Shown in pieces: positions 8,147-16,728 of a DNA stretch of 64,000 nt. The position numbers and the translations under genes are program-made. Below the pieces are notes generated by a model. The model made no database searches, was not told the DNA's origin, and saw nothing but the letters and a program-made list of their open reading frames with translations. Source of the stretch: Bog-756 sp963699085 (lineage in GTDB: Bacteria > Actinomycetota > Acidimicrobiia > Acidimicrobiales > RAAP-2); assembly GCA_963699085.1 (NCBI GenBank), contig CAVOTH010000004.1, forward strand, positions 62,001 through 126,000, written 5' to 3'. Positions within the stretch are counted from its first letter, which is position 1, and the number at the start of each line of letters is the position of its first letter.

Positions 8147-9241
8147 GTGGAGCAAGGCCCGGATGGGGATGAGGACGAAACGGACGACCGGGAGTCGTCG
8201 GCGCGCCCCGAATCCCCTGGCCCGACAACCGGAGGCGTGCGAATCATCGGGGCTGAAACTGCCGCCGACATCACGTCCGAGGTCCCGGTCGTCCCGCCCG
8301 CCCAGATCGTCAAGGACGGCGGATCGCACGGATCGGTCCGGATCATCGATGAACCGGCTGAAGCCGACGAGCCGCCGGCTGACGCGGCCCATGCCGAATT
8401 GCCGCACTGGACCGAGCCGGCCACCGGCCAGGTGCCTGCGGTCCTGGCCCGGGACGATGACGGGCCGACCGACGGGATCCTTCCGCCCACCTGGCGCGAG
8501 GAAGACGCCGACTGGGTCGCCCACGAGGAGGAGTTCGAGCCGGCGATGTTCAGTGACGATCGAGCGTCGCTGGGTGCATTGGACGAGACCGACGACACCG
8601 ACGAAGAACGACGCCCATGGGAGTTCGACCTCAGCTCGGTGAAGCCCGGGCAGCCGGGCCCCGGTTCGTCGTGGGCCGACCCGATCACCGAACCGGTCGA
8701 AGTGGTCCGATCCGGCGACAGCCCCGACGATCCGACCAGGCCGGGCGACACCCCCCGGGACGAGCCGGTGTTCACTGGAGAGGCCACGGTGGCCGTATCG
8801 GCCGCCGAGGTGGCCGCCGCCGTCAGTTCGGGGGCCCCAGGCCCGTCGGCAGGCGGCGGGTCCGATGACACGCTCGCCGCCGGTGAGGCGATCGTGCCGG
8901 CGGACGCCACACGACCGTCGGGTGCAACCCGGGTGGGACGGGCGAGGCGGAGCGGTCTACTGCCGGCCCGACTGAAGGCCAAGCCTCCGGACGATATCGA
9001 TGCCCTGCCCGAGCCTCTGGCCGCCGAGCCTCCGGGGGCATCGGTCGCCGACGTGCCCGGTGCCGGCCGACGGAAGACCGGACTGGCCGGACTGGCCGCG
9101 GCCGACCGCATCGCCGAACAGGAGCACGCCACCGAGGAGTCGATGGCCAGCCGCGACCCCGGACCCCTCCGACCCCGACGGATCCGGACGGCGAGCGTCC
9201 CGGCGCCGGTCGGCGGCGGAGCGCCCGCCCCGGTCGAGTAG
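8147..9241 (+). CDS. Long acidic, disordered protein, probably the N-terminal extension of CdsA
   Basis: A 364-residue open frame from GTG 8147, rich in Asp, Glu, Pro, Gly and Ala and without a recognised fold. Two short hydrophobic motifs stand out, GGVRIIGAE and GSVRIIDEP, about 35 residues apart. The frame ends in a stop at 9239-9241. Deleting one C in the run at 9229-9234 would instead join it to the next frame, which carries the CdsA membrane domain with no start codon closer than 9258. I infer that this is the cytoplasmic N-terminal region of one large CdsA and that the stop is an artefact. I recall VRIIGAE-type leaders on CdsA in Acidimicrobiia but cannot check this. If separate, it is a hypothetical protein. 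Confidence 0.55.
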   Translation: MEQGPDGDEDETDDRESSARPESPGPTTGGVRIIGAETAADITSEVPVVPPAQIVKDGGSHGSVRIIDEPAEADEPPADAAHAELPHWTEPATGQVPAVLARDDDGPTDGILPPTWREEDADWVAHEEEFEPAMFSDDRASLGALDETDDTDEERRPWEFDLSSVKPGQPGPGSSWADPITEPVEVVRSGDSPDDPTRPGDTPRDEPVFTGEATVAVSAAEVAAAVSSGAPGPSAGGGSDDTLAAGEAIVPADATRPSGATRVGRARRSGLLPARLKAKPPDDIDALPEPLAAEPPGASVADVPGAGRRKTGLAGLAAADRIAEQEHATEESMASRDPGPLRPRRIRTASVPAPVGGGAPAPVE

Positions 9242-10134
9242 CAACTACACCCCGGAGGTGACGGGGGGTGGTCCCCCGGTCCAGACCGAACGGGTGCGCC
9301 ACGAACGCGAGGGGGGCGGGGGCAGCACCGGAGTCCGGGTGGGAACCGGCATCGCCGTGGCCGTGGTCGCGCTCTTCGCCTTCAAGCTCGGGACGGTGAC
9401 CGCACTGATCCTCTGTCTGTTGGTGGTCACCTTCGCCGCCGGCGAGGCCTTCGCCGTCCTTCGTCGGGCGGGCTGGCGGCCGGCGACGCTGCTCGGACTG
9501 GTCGGGACCATCTCGCTGATGGTCGGCGCGTACACCAAGGGTGTCGCCGCGCTGCCGCTCGTCCTGGTGCTGATCACCGCCTTCACCTTGCTGTGGTACC
9601 TGTTCGGGGTGGAGCGGGGGTCGGCAGTGGCCGGCACGGCGTCGACGATGTTGGTCGTCGGATGGGTGGCGCTTCTCGGCTCGTACGCCGGCCTGCTGCT
9701 GTCTCCGTCGACCTTCCCTGATCGGCACGGCATCGCCTTCTTGTTGGGTGCCATCATCGCCACGGTGGCCAACGACGTCGGTGCCCTGGTGGTGGGGCGC
9801 TGGGTGGGCAGCCACCAGCTGGCCCCCAACATCAGTCCCGAACAAGACATGGGAGGGCCTGTTCGGCGGCGCGATGGCGGCGATCCTGGTCTCGACGATC
9901 GCCGTAGGCGAGATCCACCCGTGGACGGCGGCCAACGCCGCGCTGCTCGGCGTGGTGGTGGCCGTGGTCGCACCGCTGGGGGATCTGTGCGAGTCCCTGC
10001 TCAAGCGTGACCTCCGCCTGAAGGACATGGGGACCCTCCTTCCCGGTCACGGCGGGGTCCTGGACCGGGTGGATGCCCTCATCTTCGTGCTGCCCGCCAC
10101 GTACTACCTGGTCCGCGCGCTCAATATCGCCTGA
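9242..10134 (+). CDS. cdsA: Phosphatidate cytidylyltransferase, membrane domain (frameshifted)
   Basis: CdsA makes CDP-diacylglycerol from phosphatidate and CTP, the precursor of all phospholipids. A series of hydrophobic helices begins near 9345 (GIAVAVVALFAFKLGTV). The catalytic region is recognisable as NDVGALVVGRWVG, then KTWEGLFGG, the CdsA signature LKRDLRLKDMGTLLPGHGG and LDRVDALIF. The KTWEG part lies one frame on from the preceding helices: an extra base at about 9837-9840 (ISPEQD must become ISPNKTWEG) separates them. With that base removed the membrane domain is complete. It probably continues the 8147 frame, see that entry. dxr starts 20 bases downstream. Confidence 0.85.
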
Positions 10135-10154
10135 TAATCGGGCAGGCTGGTGGG

Positions 10155-11384
10155 ATGACATCATCCGACCGGCGGGCCCGCACAGACCGCCGCCAGCGGC
10201 GATCTGAGCCGGTGACGGTGAGCGTGGTCGGGTCGACCGGATCGATCGGGACCCAGACCCTCGATGTCATCCGCGAGGAGCCGGATCGCTATCAGGTCGT
10301 GGCACTCGGCGCCCAGCAGTCGGTCGATGCGCTGGTGGCCCAGGCTCTCGAATTCCGCCCCCGGGTCGTGGCCATCGGGGACCTGTCCCTGGCCTCCGGG
10401 CTGGCGGCCAGGCTCCCGGCCGGCACCGAGCTGGTGGCCGGGGTCGACGGCCTCGCCTCCATCGCCACCGTGGCCGATGTGGTGGTCAACGGGGTGGTGG
10501 GTTTCGCCGGGCTCACGGTCACCCTGGCCGCGCTCGAGGCCGGCAGCCGGTTGGCGCTGGCCAACAAGGAGTCGATCATCGCCGGGGCGCCGGTGGTCTC
10601 CCGGGTGCGCCAGACCCCCGGGGCCGAGATCATCCCGGTCGACTCGGAGCACTGCGCCGTCCATCAGTGCCTGCGGTCCGGCCGCCACGAGGACGTGTCC
10701 CGACTACTGATCACGGCATCAGGTGGACCGTTCCGGGGCCGCAAGGCCGACGAGCTTGCCAAGTGGCGAGTGGAGGAGGCACTGGCCCATCCGACATGGT
10801 CAATGGGGCCGAAGATCACCGTGGACTCCTCCACGCTGATGAACAAGGGACTCGAGGTCATCGAGGCCCATCAGCTCTTCGGTATTCCCGTACGACGACA
10901 TCGACGTGGTGGTGCACCCCCAGTCGGTGGTCCATTCGATGGTGGAGTTCGTCGACGGGGCCATCATCGCCCAGCTGTCGATGCCGGACATGCGACTGCC
11001 GATCGGGTACGCCCTGGCGTATCCCCGGCCGACTGCGCACCCCGTTTGGCGCGATCGACTGGGCCGCCCTCTCGGTCCTCGAGTTCGAGCCCCCCGACCG
11101 GACCACGTTCCCGTGCCTGGACCTGGCCTACCGTGCCGGCCGGACCGGGGACCTCGCACCGGCGTGGCTGAACGCGGCCAACGAGGTGGCGGTGGGGGCG
11201 TTCCTCGACGGGCGGATCGGCGTGGTCGGCGATCGCCGCGGTCGTCGAGTGCACCCTCGACAAGTACGACGCACCTACCAGTGAAGGCGCCCCTGGCATC
11301 CGCACGGTCGACGACGTCCTTGACGCCGACGCCACCGCCCGCCGCCTGGCCGGGATCGGGTGTCGCCGAGCGGGAGGCGTCTAA
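10155..11384 (+). CDS. dxr: 1-deoxy-D-xylulose 5-phosphate reductoisomerase (three frameshifts)
   Basis: Dxr reduces and rearranges DXP to MEP, the committed step of the non-mevalonate isoprenoid pathway. The NADPH-binding start is VSVVGSTGSIGTQTLDVI; ALANKESIIAGAPVV, IPVDSEHCAVHQCL, ITASGGPFRG and TVDSSTLMNKGLEVIEAHQL are unmistakable. The reading frame then shifts three times by one extra base: about 10888-10890 (restoring LFGIPYDDIDVVVHPQ), 11023-11026 (YPGRLRTPFGAIDW) and about 11222 (GRIGWSAIAAVVE). With these corrected the protein is about 409 residues and ends at TAA 11382-11384, overlapping the rseP start by one base. An ATG at 10155 is taken as the start; a GTG at 10212 nearer the core is possible. 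Confidence 0.9.
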
Positions 11385-12712
11385 TGAGCTCCGCCGATAT
11401 CCTGCCCGCCGACATGCCTGACCCGGAGCCCGCGGATCCGCCTTCGTCGCCCGATCGTGTGAAATCGCCCCGACGCTCGGCCGTCGAGCTGGTCGTGGCG
11501 CTCGCCGCCATCGTGGCGGTGGCCGTGGTCACCGGCTATGTGGACTTGCTGATCGTCATCGCCTCGATCATCGTCATCGTGATGCTGCACGAGCTCGGGC
11601 CACTTCCTGACGGCGAAGCACGCGGGGATGAAGGTCACCGAGTACTTCGTCGGATTCGGGCCCCGGCTGTGGTCGTTCCGGCGGGGCGAGACCGAGTACG
11701 GGATCAAGGCCCTGCCCTTGGGCGGGTACGTGAAGATCCCCGGGATGACCAATTTGGAGGAGGTGGACCCGGCCGACGAAGGGCCGCCTCTACCGGGACA
11801 AGCCGTTCCACTCGCGGATGGCCGTGGCCGTGGCCGGCTCGACCGTGCACTTCATCCTGGCGTTCGTGATGCTGATCGCCCTGTACTCCCTGGTCGGGAT
11901 GCCCAACTCCAGCCAGGTACAGATCCAAGGGCTGAACCAGGTGGGCGGTGTGGCGGGTCCCGCCGCCGTGGGGGGCATGCGGTCCGGTGACATCGTGGTG
12001 TCCATCGACGGCAGGACCATCGGCGGCAGACTGGAGACCCTGACCAGGGCGGTCAACGACCATCCGGATCGGCCGCTGACGGTGGTGGTGGAGCGCAACG
12101 GCACACACGGCACCCTGACCGTCACCCCGGTCAACGGCCGCGCACTTCACGAAGAGGGTTCCGCAACCGCCGGCCGGGACCGCCCCCTACGGGCTCATCG
12201 GGGTGAGTCTCGGTTGCCCACCGGACCCGCCCGGTCGTCCGTGCCGTCGACCTCAGCCGGTTCGGAGTTGTTGAGCGTGGCCTGGGCGTCGGTGTACAGC
12301 ATCGCCCACCTGTTCTCACCCAGCGGGATTCGCGCAGCGGTTCGACCAGGTCGCAAGCGCCAAGGCCGCCGCGTCGGCGGCGGCCGACGGCACCCGGGCC
12401 CATCGATCGTAGGGATCGGCCAGACGGCCACCGACGCCCTGCAGGCCGGCATCGGCGCCTACCTCTACATCCTCATCGTGATCAACATCTTCTTCGGGGT
12501 CTTCAACCTCTTCCCCATGCTCCCCCTCGACGGCGGTCACGTGGCCATCGCCGTCTACGAGAAGATCCGCACCGGCGGACGCAAGGTCATCTACCACGCC
12601 GACGTGGCCAAACTGATGCCGTTCGCCTGGGTGTTCATGCTGTTCCTGGCCGTCCTCATCGTGCCCGCCCTGTTGACGGACATCCTCCATCCTGGCCAAC
12701 CCCTTCGGCTGA
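11384..12712 (+). CDS. rseP: Site-2 protease RseP/RIP, M50 family (nine frameshifts)
   Basis: An intramembrane zinc metalloprotease that cleaves membrane-bound anti-sigma factors and signal-peptide remnants. The N-terminal helix leads to VMLHELGHFLTAKHAG (restored), whose HExxH holds the zinc ligands; a PDZ domain follows (RSGDIVVSIDGRTI), and the second catalytic segment is FNLFPMLPLDGGHVAI with the NxxPxPxLDGG-type motif. The gene is cut by nine apparent extra bases, near 11598, 11782, 12142, 12214, 12266, 12331, 12396, 12408 and 12687; each restores homologous frame and the cumulative frame reaches the TGA at 12710. The start ATG overlaps the dxr stop (TAATG). It lies in the common dxr-rseP-ispG order. 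Confidence 0.85.
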
Positions 12713-12821
12713 GGGGGGCGACACCCGGCTGCCCCGACGGCTGGCGGCAGCAGGGGATGCGAACGGGGGAACGGGACAGGCGGCCGTAGCATGGGGGAAT
12801 GGGCACGTACGAGCCTGGAGC

Positions 12822-14048
12822 ATGACGGATCGACGTCCGACCCGGCAGATCCGCGTGGGTGACGTCGCCGTCGGTGGCGGTGCCCCGGTAACCGTCCAGT
12901 CGATGACCACGACCAAGACGGCCGATGTCGACGGGACGCTGTCCCAGATCTACGCCCTGGCCGCGGCCGGCGCCGACCTGGTCCGGTGCACCTGCAACGA
13001 GGAGGCTGCGGCCGAGGGACTGGCCCGGATCATTCCCCGGTCCCCGGTGCCGATCATCGCCGACATCCACTTCCACGTGGAGATGGCACTGGCCGCACTC
13101 GAAGCCGGCGTGCAGGGTCTGCGGCTCAATCCGGGAAACCTGCGCAAGCCCCACGAGATCAAATTGGTGGCCGCCGAGGCCAAGGACCGGGGTGTGCCGA
13201 TCCGCATCGGCGTCAACGCCGGCTCGCTGCACCCTGACCTCTACAAGAAGTATGGGGGTGCCACCCCCGAGGCACTGGTGGAGTCGGCCCGCATGGAGCT
13301 CGCCTACTTCTCCGAGGTGGAATTCGACGACGTGAAGATCTCGGTGAAGGCCTCGTCGGTGCCGCTCATGATCGAGTCGTACCGGCTCGCCTCCGAGACG
13401 TTCGACTTCCCGCTCCACCTCGGGGTGACCGAGGCCGGCCCCCCGCCCGGTGGCCTGTTGAAGGGGACGGCCGGGATCGCCACCTTGTTGGCCGAGGGCA
13501 TCGGCGACACCATCCGCTACTCGCTGACCGCCGATCCGGTGGAGGAGGCCCGAGCTGGCCGCCAGCTACTGGAAGCGCTCGGTCTTCGGGAGCGCAAGGG
13601 CCTCGACCTCATCGCCTGCCCGAGTTGTGGGCGGTCCGAGATCGACGTGATCGCGGTGGCCCAGGCCGCGCAGGAAGCGCTCGGCGATCGGAACCTCCCC
13701 ATTCAGGTCGCGGTCATGGGATGTGTGGTCAACGGACCGGGGGAAGCCCGCGAGGCCGACCTGGGCATCGCCGCGGGCCGCAAGCGGGGACACCTGTTCA
13801 TCAAGGGAAAGATCGTGCGGGTCGTGCCCGAGGACGAGATGGTCGAGGCCCTGGTGGCCGAAGCCGAACGCCTGGTGGCTGAGGGCGTCGAGGCCCGGCT
13901 GGCCGCGGCCGATGCCGGCGCCGAGGCCGAGGCGGAGGCCGACCGCCGGGAGCTGCTCGACGCCAAGGGCGCCGATGCCAACTCATCAGAGACCAAGGTC
14001 GACCTCATCCGCAAGCGTTTCGGTGACGAGGGAGCCCCTGCCGGCTGA
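12822..14048 (+). CDS. ispG: 4-hydroxy-3-methylbut-2-enyl-diphosphate synthase
   Basis: A 408-residue [4Fe-4S] enzyme converting MEcPP to HMBPP, the sixth MEP-pathway step. The TIM-barrel start is VGGGAPVTVQSMTTTKTADV; IPIIADIHFHVEMALAALEAG-like sequence follows (here VPIIADIHFHVEMAL), then VTEAGPPPGG. The C-terminal iron-sulfur region has CPSCGRSEID and VMGCVVNGPGEAREAD, supplying the cluster cysteines. The protein extends about 50 residues past the cluster domain with an Ala/Glu-rich tail. It is intact, unlike its neighbours rseP and proS. Confidence 0.96.
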   Translation: MTDRRPTRQIRVGDVAVGGGAPVTVQSMTTTKTADVDGTLSQIYALAAAGADLVRCTCNEEAAAEGLARIIPRSPVPIIADIHFHVEMALAALEAGVQGLRLNPGNLRKPHEIKLVAAEAKDRGVPIRIGVNAGSLHPDLYKKYGGATPEALVESARMELAYFSEVEFDDVKISVKASSVPLMIESYRLASETFDFPLHLGVTEAGPPPGGLLKGTAGIATLLAEGIGDTIRYSLTADPVEEARAGRQLLEALGLRERKGLDLIACPSCGRSEIDVIAVAQAAQEALGDRNLPIQVAVMGCVVNGPGEAREADLGIAAGRKRGHLFIKGKIVRVVPEDEMVEALVAEAERLVAEGVEARLAAADAGAEAEAEADRRELLDAKGADANSSETKVDLIRKRFGDEGAPAG

Positions 14049-14097
14049 GCCGCTGGCTCCCGGGGTGCTCGTTTGCCGGACAGTAGGCTCTCCGCCC

Positions 14098-15806
14098 ATG
14101 CGAATGTCCCGCCTGATGGTCCGTACCCTGCGAGAGGCTCCGGCCGACGCCGAGGTGGCCAGTCACCAGCTGCTGGTCCGGGGTGGGTACATCCGCCGGT
14201 CTGGCTTCGGGTGTCTACTCGTTCCTGCCACTCGGTCTGCGGGTGCTCCAGCGCATCGAGACGATCATCCGGGAGGAGCTCGATGCGTCCGGGTGCCAGG
14301 AACTGCTGCTGCCCGCGCTCCATCCCCGTGAGCTGTGGGAGCAGAGCGGTCGGGCCGCGTTGTTCGGGAGCGATGCGCTCCCGGCCATGACGGTGGAGGC
14401 CAGGGGCGGCTCGTTCGTCTTGGGGCCGACCCACGAGGAGGTGGTCACCGTGACCGTCGGGGCCGAGGTGGAGTCGTACCGCCAGCTACCCCTGACCGTC
14501 TATCAGATCCAGGTCAAGTTCCGGGACGAGGCGCGCCCCCGGTTCGGGCTGCTCCGCACCCGCGAGCTCATCATGTGCGACGCCTACTCCTTCGACGCCG
14601 ACAAGGAGGCCATGCAGGTCTCCTATGCCGTCGTCTACGACGCCTACCTGCGTATCTTCGCCCGGATGGGCCTCAACGTCTCGCCGGTCGAGGCCGCTTC
14701 GGGCGCCATCGGGGGCGACGTCAACCACGAGTTCATGGTGCCTTCGGACGTGGGCGAGGATCACTTCGTCCGATGCGTCTCGTGCGGCTACGCCGCCAAT
14801 GTCGAGGCGGCCGAGCGTGGTGGATTCACGGATCCGCTCGAGCCGTCCGGCGACGCTGCTGCACTGATCGAGCACCACACGCCGGATCGTCCCGGGATCG
14901 AGCAGGTGGTCGCCTTCTTCGACGACCCCACCATCACCTCGGCCCAACTGCTGAAGAGCCTCGCTGTGGTCGACACGGACGGCCGACCGGTGCTCCTGCT
15001 GCTGGCCGGCGACCGGGAGGCGCCGGCTGCCGGGTGGTTGGCGGCTCTTCGAGGATGACGACTTCGCCGCCAATCCGTCGTTGGTCAAGGGGTACATCGG
15101 GCCGATGGGCCGCCAGGAGTCCGGGATCACCGTGATCGCCGACCTCGGAGTGGCCCGACCCGGCCCGTGGATCACCGGTGCCAACCGTGCCGACCACCAC
15201 GTCAGCGGGGCGCTGCTCGGGCGCGACTTCACCGTCGACGAGTGGGGATCGTACGCCGAGGTGGCCACCGGCGACGCCTGCCCCCGGTGCGGCCAGCCGG
15301 TTGATCTGGTGCGCTCGGTCGAGGCGGCCCACACCTTTCAGCTGGGCACGAAGTACTCGAGCGTGATGACGGGCTCGTCGTTCGTGGCCGAGGACGGAAG
15401 CGAGGCGATCTTCTCGATGGGCTGCTACGGCATGGGGGTCTCCCGGCTGCTGGCGGTGGTGGCCGAGGAGAATCACGACGACCGGGGCCTGGTGTGGCCG
15501 GCCGGACTGGCACCCTTCCAGATCCACCTGGCCGCCCTGGGCGCCGGTCGCTCCCCCGAAGTCGCCGAGGCCGCCGACGCGCTCTACGGCCGTCTGGTGG
15601 CGGCCGGGGTCGAGGTGCTCTACGACGATCGGGATGTGTCACCGGGGGTCAAATTTGCCGACGCCGACCTACTGGGGGTGCCGGTCCGTCTGGTCGTCGG
15701 GTCCAAGGGGGTGGCCCGGGGCATGGTCGAGTGGCGGTCCCGGGTGACCGGTGAGGAGCGCGAGGTGGGCCTGTCGGCCCCGACCGGGGACCTCCTGGGC
15801 GTCTGA
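14098..15806 (+). CDS. proS: Prolyl-tRNA synthetase (two frameshifts)
   Basis: A class II aminoacyl-tRNA synthetase charging tRNA-Pro, bacterial type with an insertion domain between motifs 2 and 3. The start is MRMSRLMVRTLREAP. Motif 2 and flanks are seen in VKFRDEARPRFGLLRTREL and MCDAYSFDADKEAM; motif 3 is MGCYGMGVSRLL; the anticodon-binding domain ends the protein. Extra bases near 14206 (restoring RRSGSGVYSFLPLG) and 15038 (GWRLFEDDDFAAN) split it into three frames. Corrected length is about 569 residues, as expected. It is separated from rimP by a 342-base regulatory gap. Confidence 0.92.
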
Positions 15807-15914
15807 CCACGGAGCGGGGGACCGACCATGGCACCGAGGGCGTCGACGGGCGGTGCCGGAGGGCGCTAGAGGGCGCGGATCGCCTGTTCAGGGGTACCGC
15901 GCAGCCTGGTGCGC

Positions 15915-15923
15915 TGCTATACT
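15915..15923 (+). promoter_or_regulatory. Extended -10 promoter for the rimP operon
   Basis: TGC followed by TATACT (15918-15923) is a near-consensus extended -10 element. There is no convincing -35 hexamer 17 bases upstream. Transcription would start near 15930. Confidence 0.5.
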
Positions 15924-15965
15924 TTTCACTCTGCCGTTCGGTTGGGGTGTAGTGACGCTGATGAG

Positions 15966-15995
15966 GCGTGGGCGGCTAGCCCACGCTTTTGTTTT
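15966..15995 (+). terminator. Intrinsic terminator or attenuator hairpin
   Basis: A perfect 8-bp stem GCGTGGGC (15966-15973) pairs with GCCCACGC (15979-15986) around a GGCTA loop and is followed directly by TTTTGTTTT. It lies downstream of the TATACT promoter and 150 bases before rimP, so it is placed to act as an attenuator; it could instead be a terminator for a short RNA. Confidence 0.7.
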
Positions 15996-16148
15996 GGTCG
16001 AAAACACCTCCACCGGGTGTGCAGCACCGGTCGGGACCGTCAGGTCGCCGGCCACTGACATCACCAGTACAGCACGATTCACCAGCACAACGCCACGATC
16101 GACGTCACCCACACGACACGGAATCCACACGGAGAGGAGGAAGCGCAG

Positions 16149-16728
16149 ATGGTCCAGGATCTCTTCGCGGTCCTCCAGCCGGTGGTAACCGGAGCCGGTC
16201 TCGAACTGGTCGACGTCGAGATGAAGTCCGGTGTCCTCCAGGTGACCGTGGACCGCGAGGGCGGCGTGGACTTGGAGGCGCTGACCGACGCCAACCGGGC
16301 CGTCTCCACCCTGCTCGACGAAGTCGACCCTATCCCCGGTCGGTACTCGCTCGAGGTCTCGAGCCCCGGGATCGAGCGCACACTGCGCACCCCGGCCCAC
16401 TTCGCCAAGGCGGTCGGGGCCACGGTGACGGTCAAGACCCGTCCCCAGGTACCCGGCGAACGACGCCTGCAGGGCACATTGGTCGCCTCGGACGAGGACG
16501 GGTTCGTGCTCGCCGTCGACGGTTCCCCGGATGGACCGATCGCGCCTCGCATACGGCGACATCGACCGGGCCCGCACGGTATTCGTGTGGGGTGACCAGA
16601 AGACGACAGGGGCCCGGAAGCCTTCCGGGGCCCAGAAGCCCTCGGGAGCCAGCTCCCCGGGCAAGAACGCGCGGACGGCGCAGAAGACGACGCAGACGCA
16701 GAAGAGGAAGCAGGTCCCAACCCCATGA
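16149..16728 (+). CDS. rimP: Ribosome maturation factor RimP (one frameshift)
   Basis: RimP assists 30S subunit maturation. The N-terminal domain shows GAGLELVDVEMKSGVLQVTV and the central motif is SLEVSSPGIERTLRTPAHF. An extra base near 16534 separates this from the C-terminal SH3-like strand RLAYGDIDRARTVFVWG, which lies in the next frame. A Lys/Gln/Ser-rich tail of about 45 residues follows. The stop TGA overlaps the nusA ATG (ATGA), so the two are translationally coupled. The start ATG has a strong GGAGAGGAGG upstream. Confidence 0.92.

Larger units (their letters stand above)
15807..16148 (+). promoter_or_regulatory. Leader region of the rimP-nusA-infB operon
   Basis: A 342-base gap without a gene. 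It holds an extended -10 promoter (15915-15923), an intrinsic-terminator-like hairpin about 45 bases downstream of the expected transcript start (15966-15995), and then about 150 bases of leader rich in CACGA/CACCAG-like repeats up to the GGAGAGGAGG ribosome-binding region of rimP. The order promoter, terminator, leader, gene suggests transcription attenuation. Confidence 0.55.

Noticed and set aside
9837..12690. Programmed +1 frameshifting in essential genes
   Set aside because: Several breaks follow Pro or Gly codons (CCC, GGG, GGC), which can slip, so I considered a genuine recoding system. Most sites, however, reduce to homopolymer or dinucleotide length differences, they occur in many unrelated genes including surface proteins, and no common stop or stimulator element is present.
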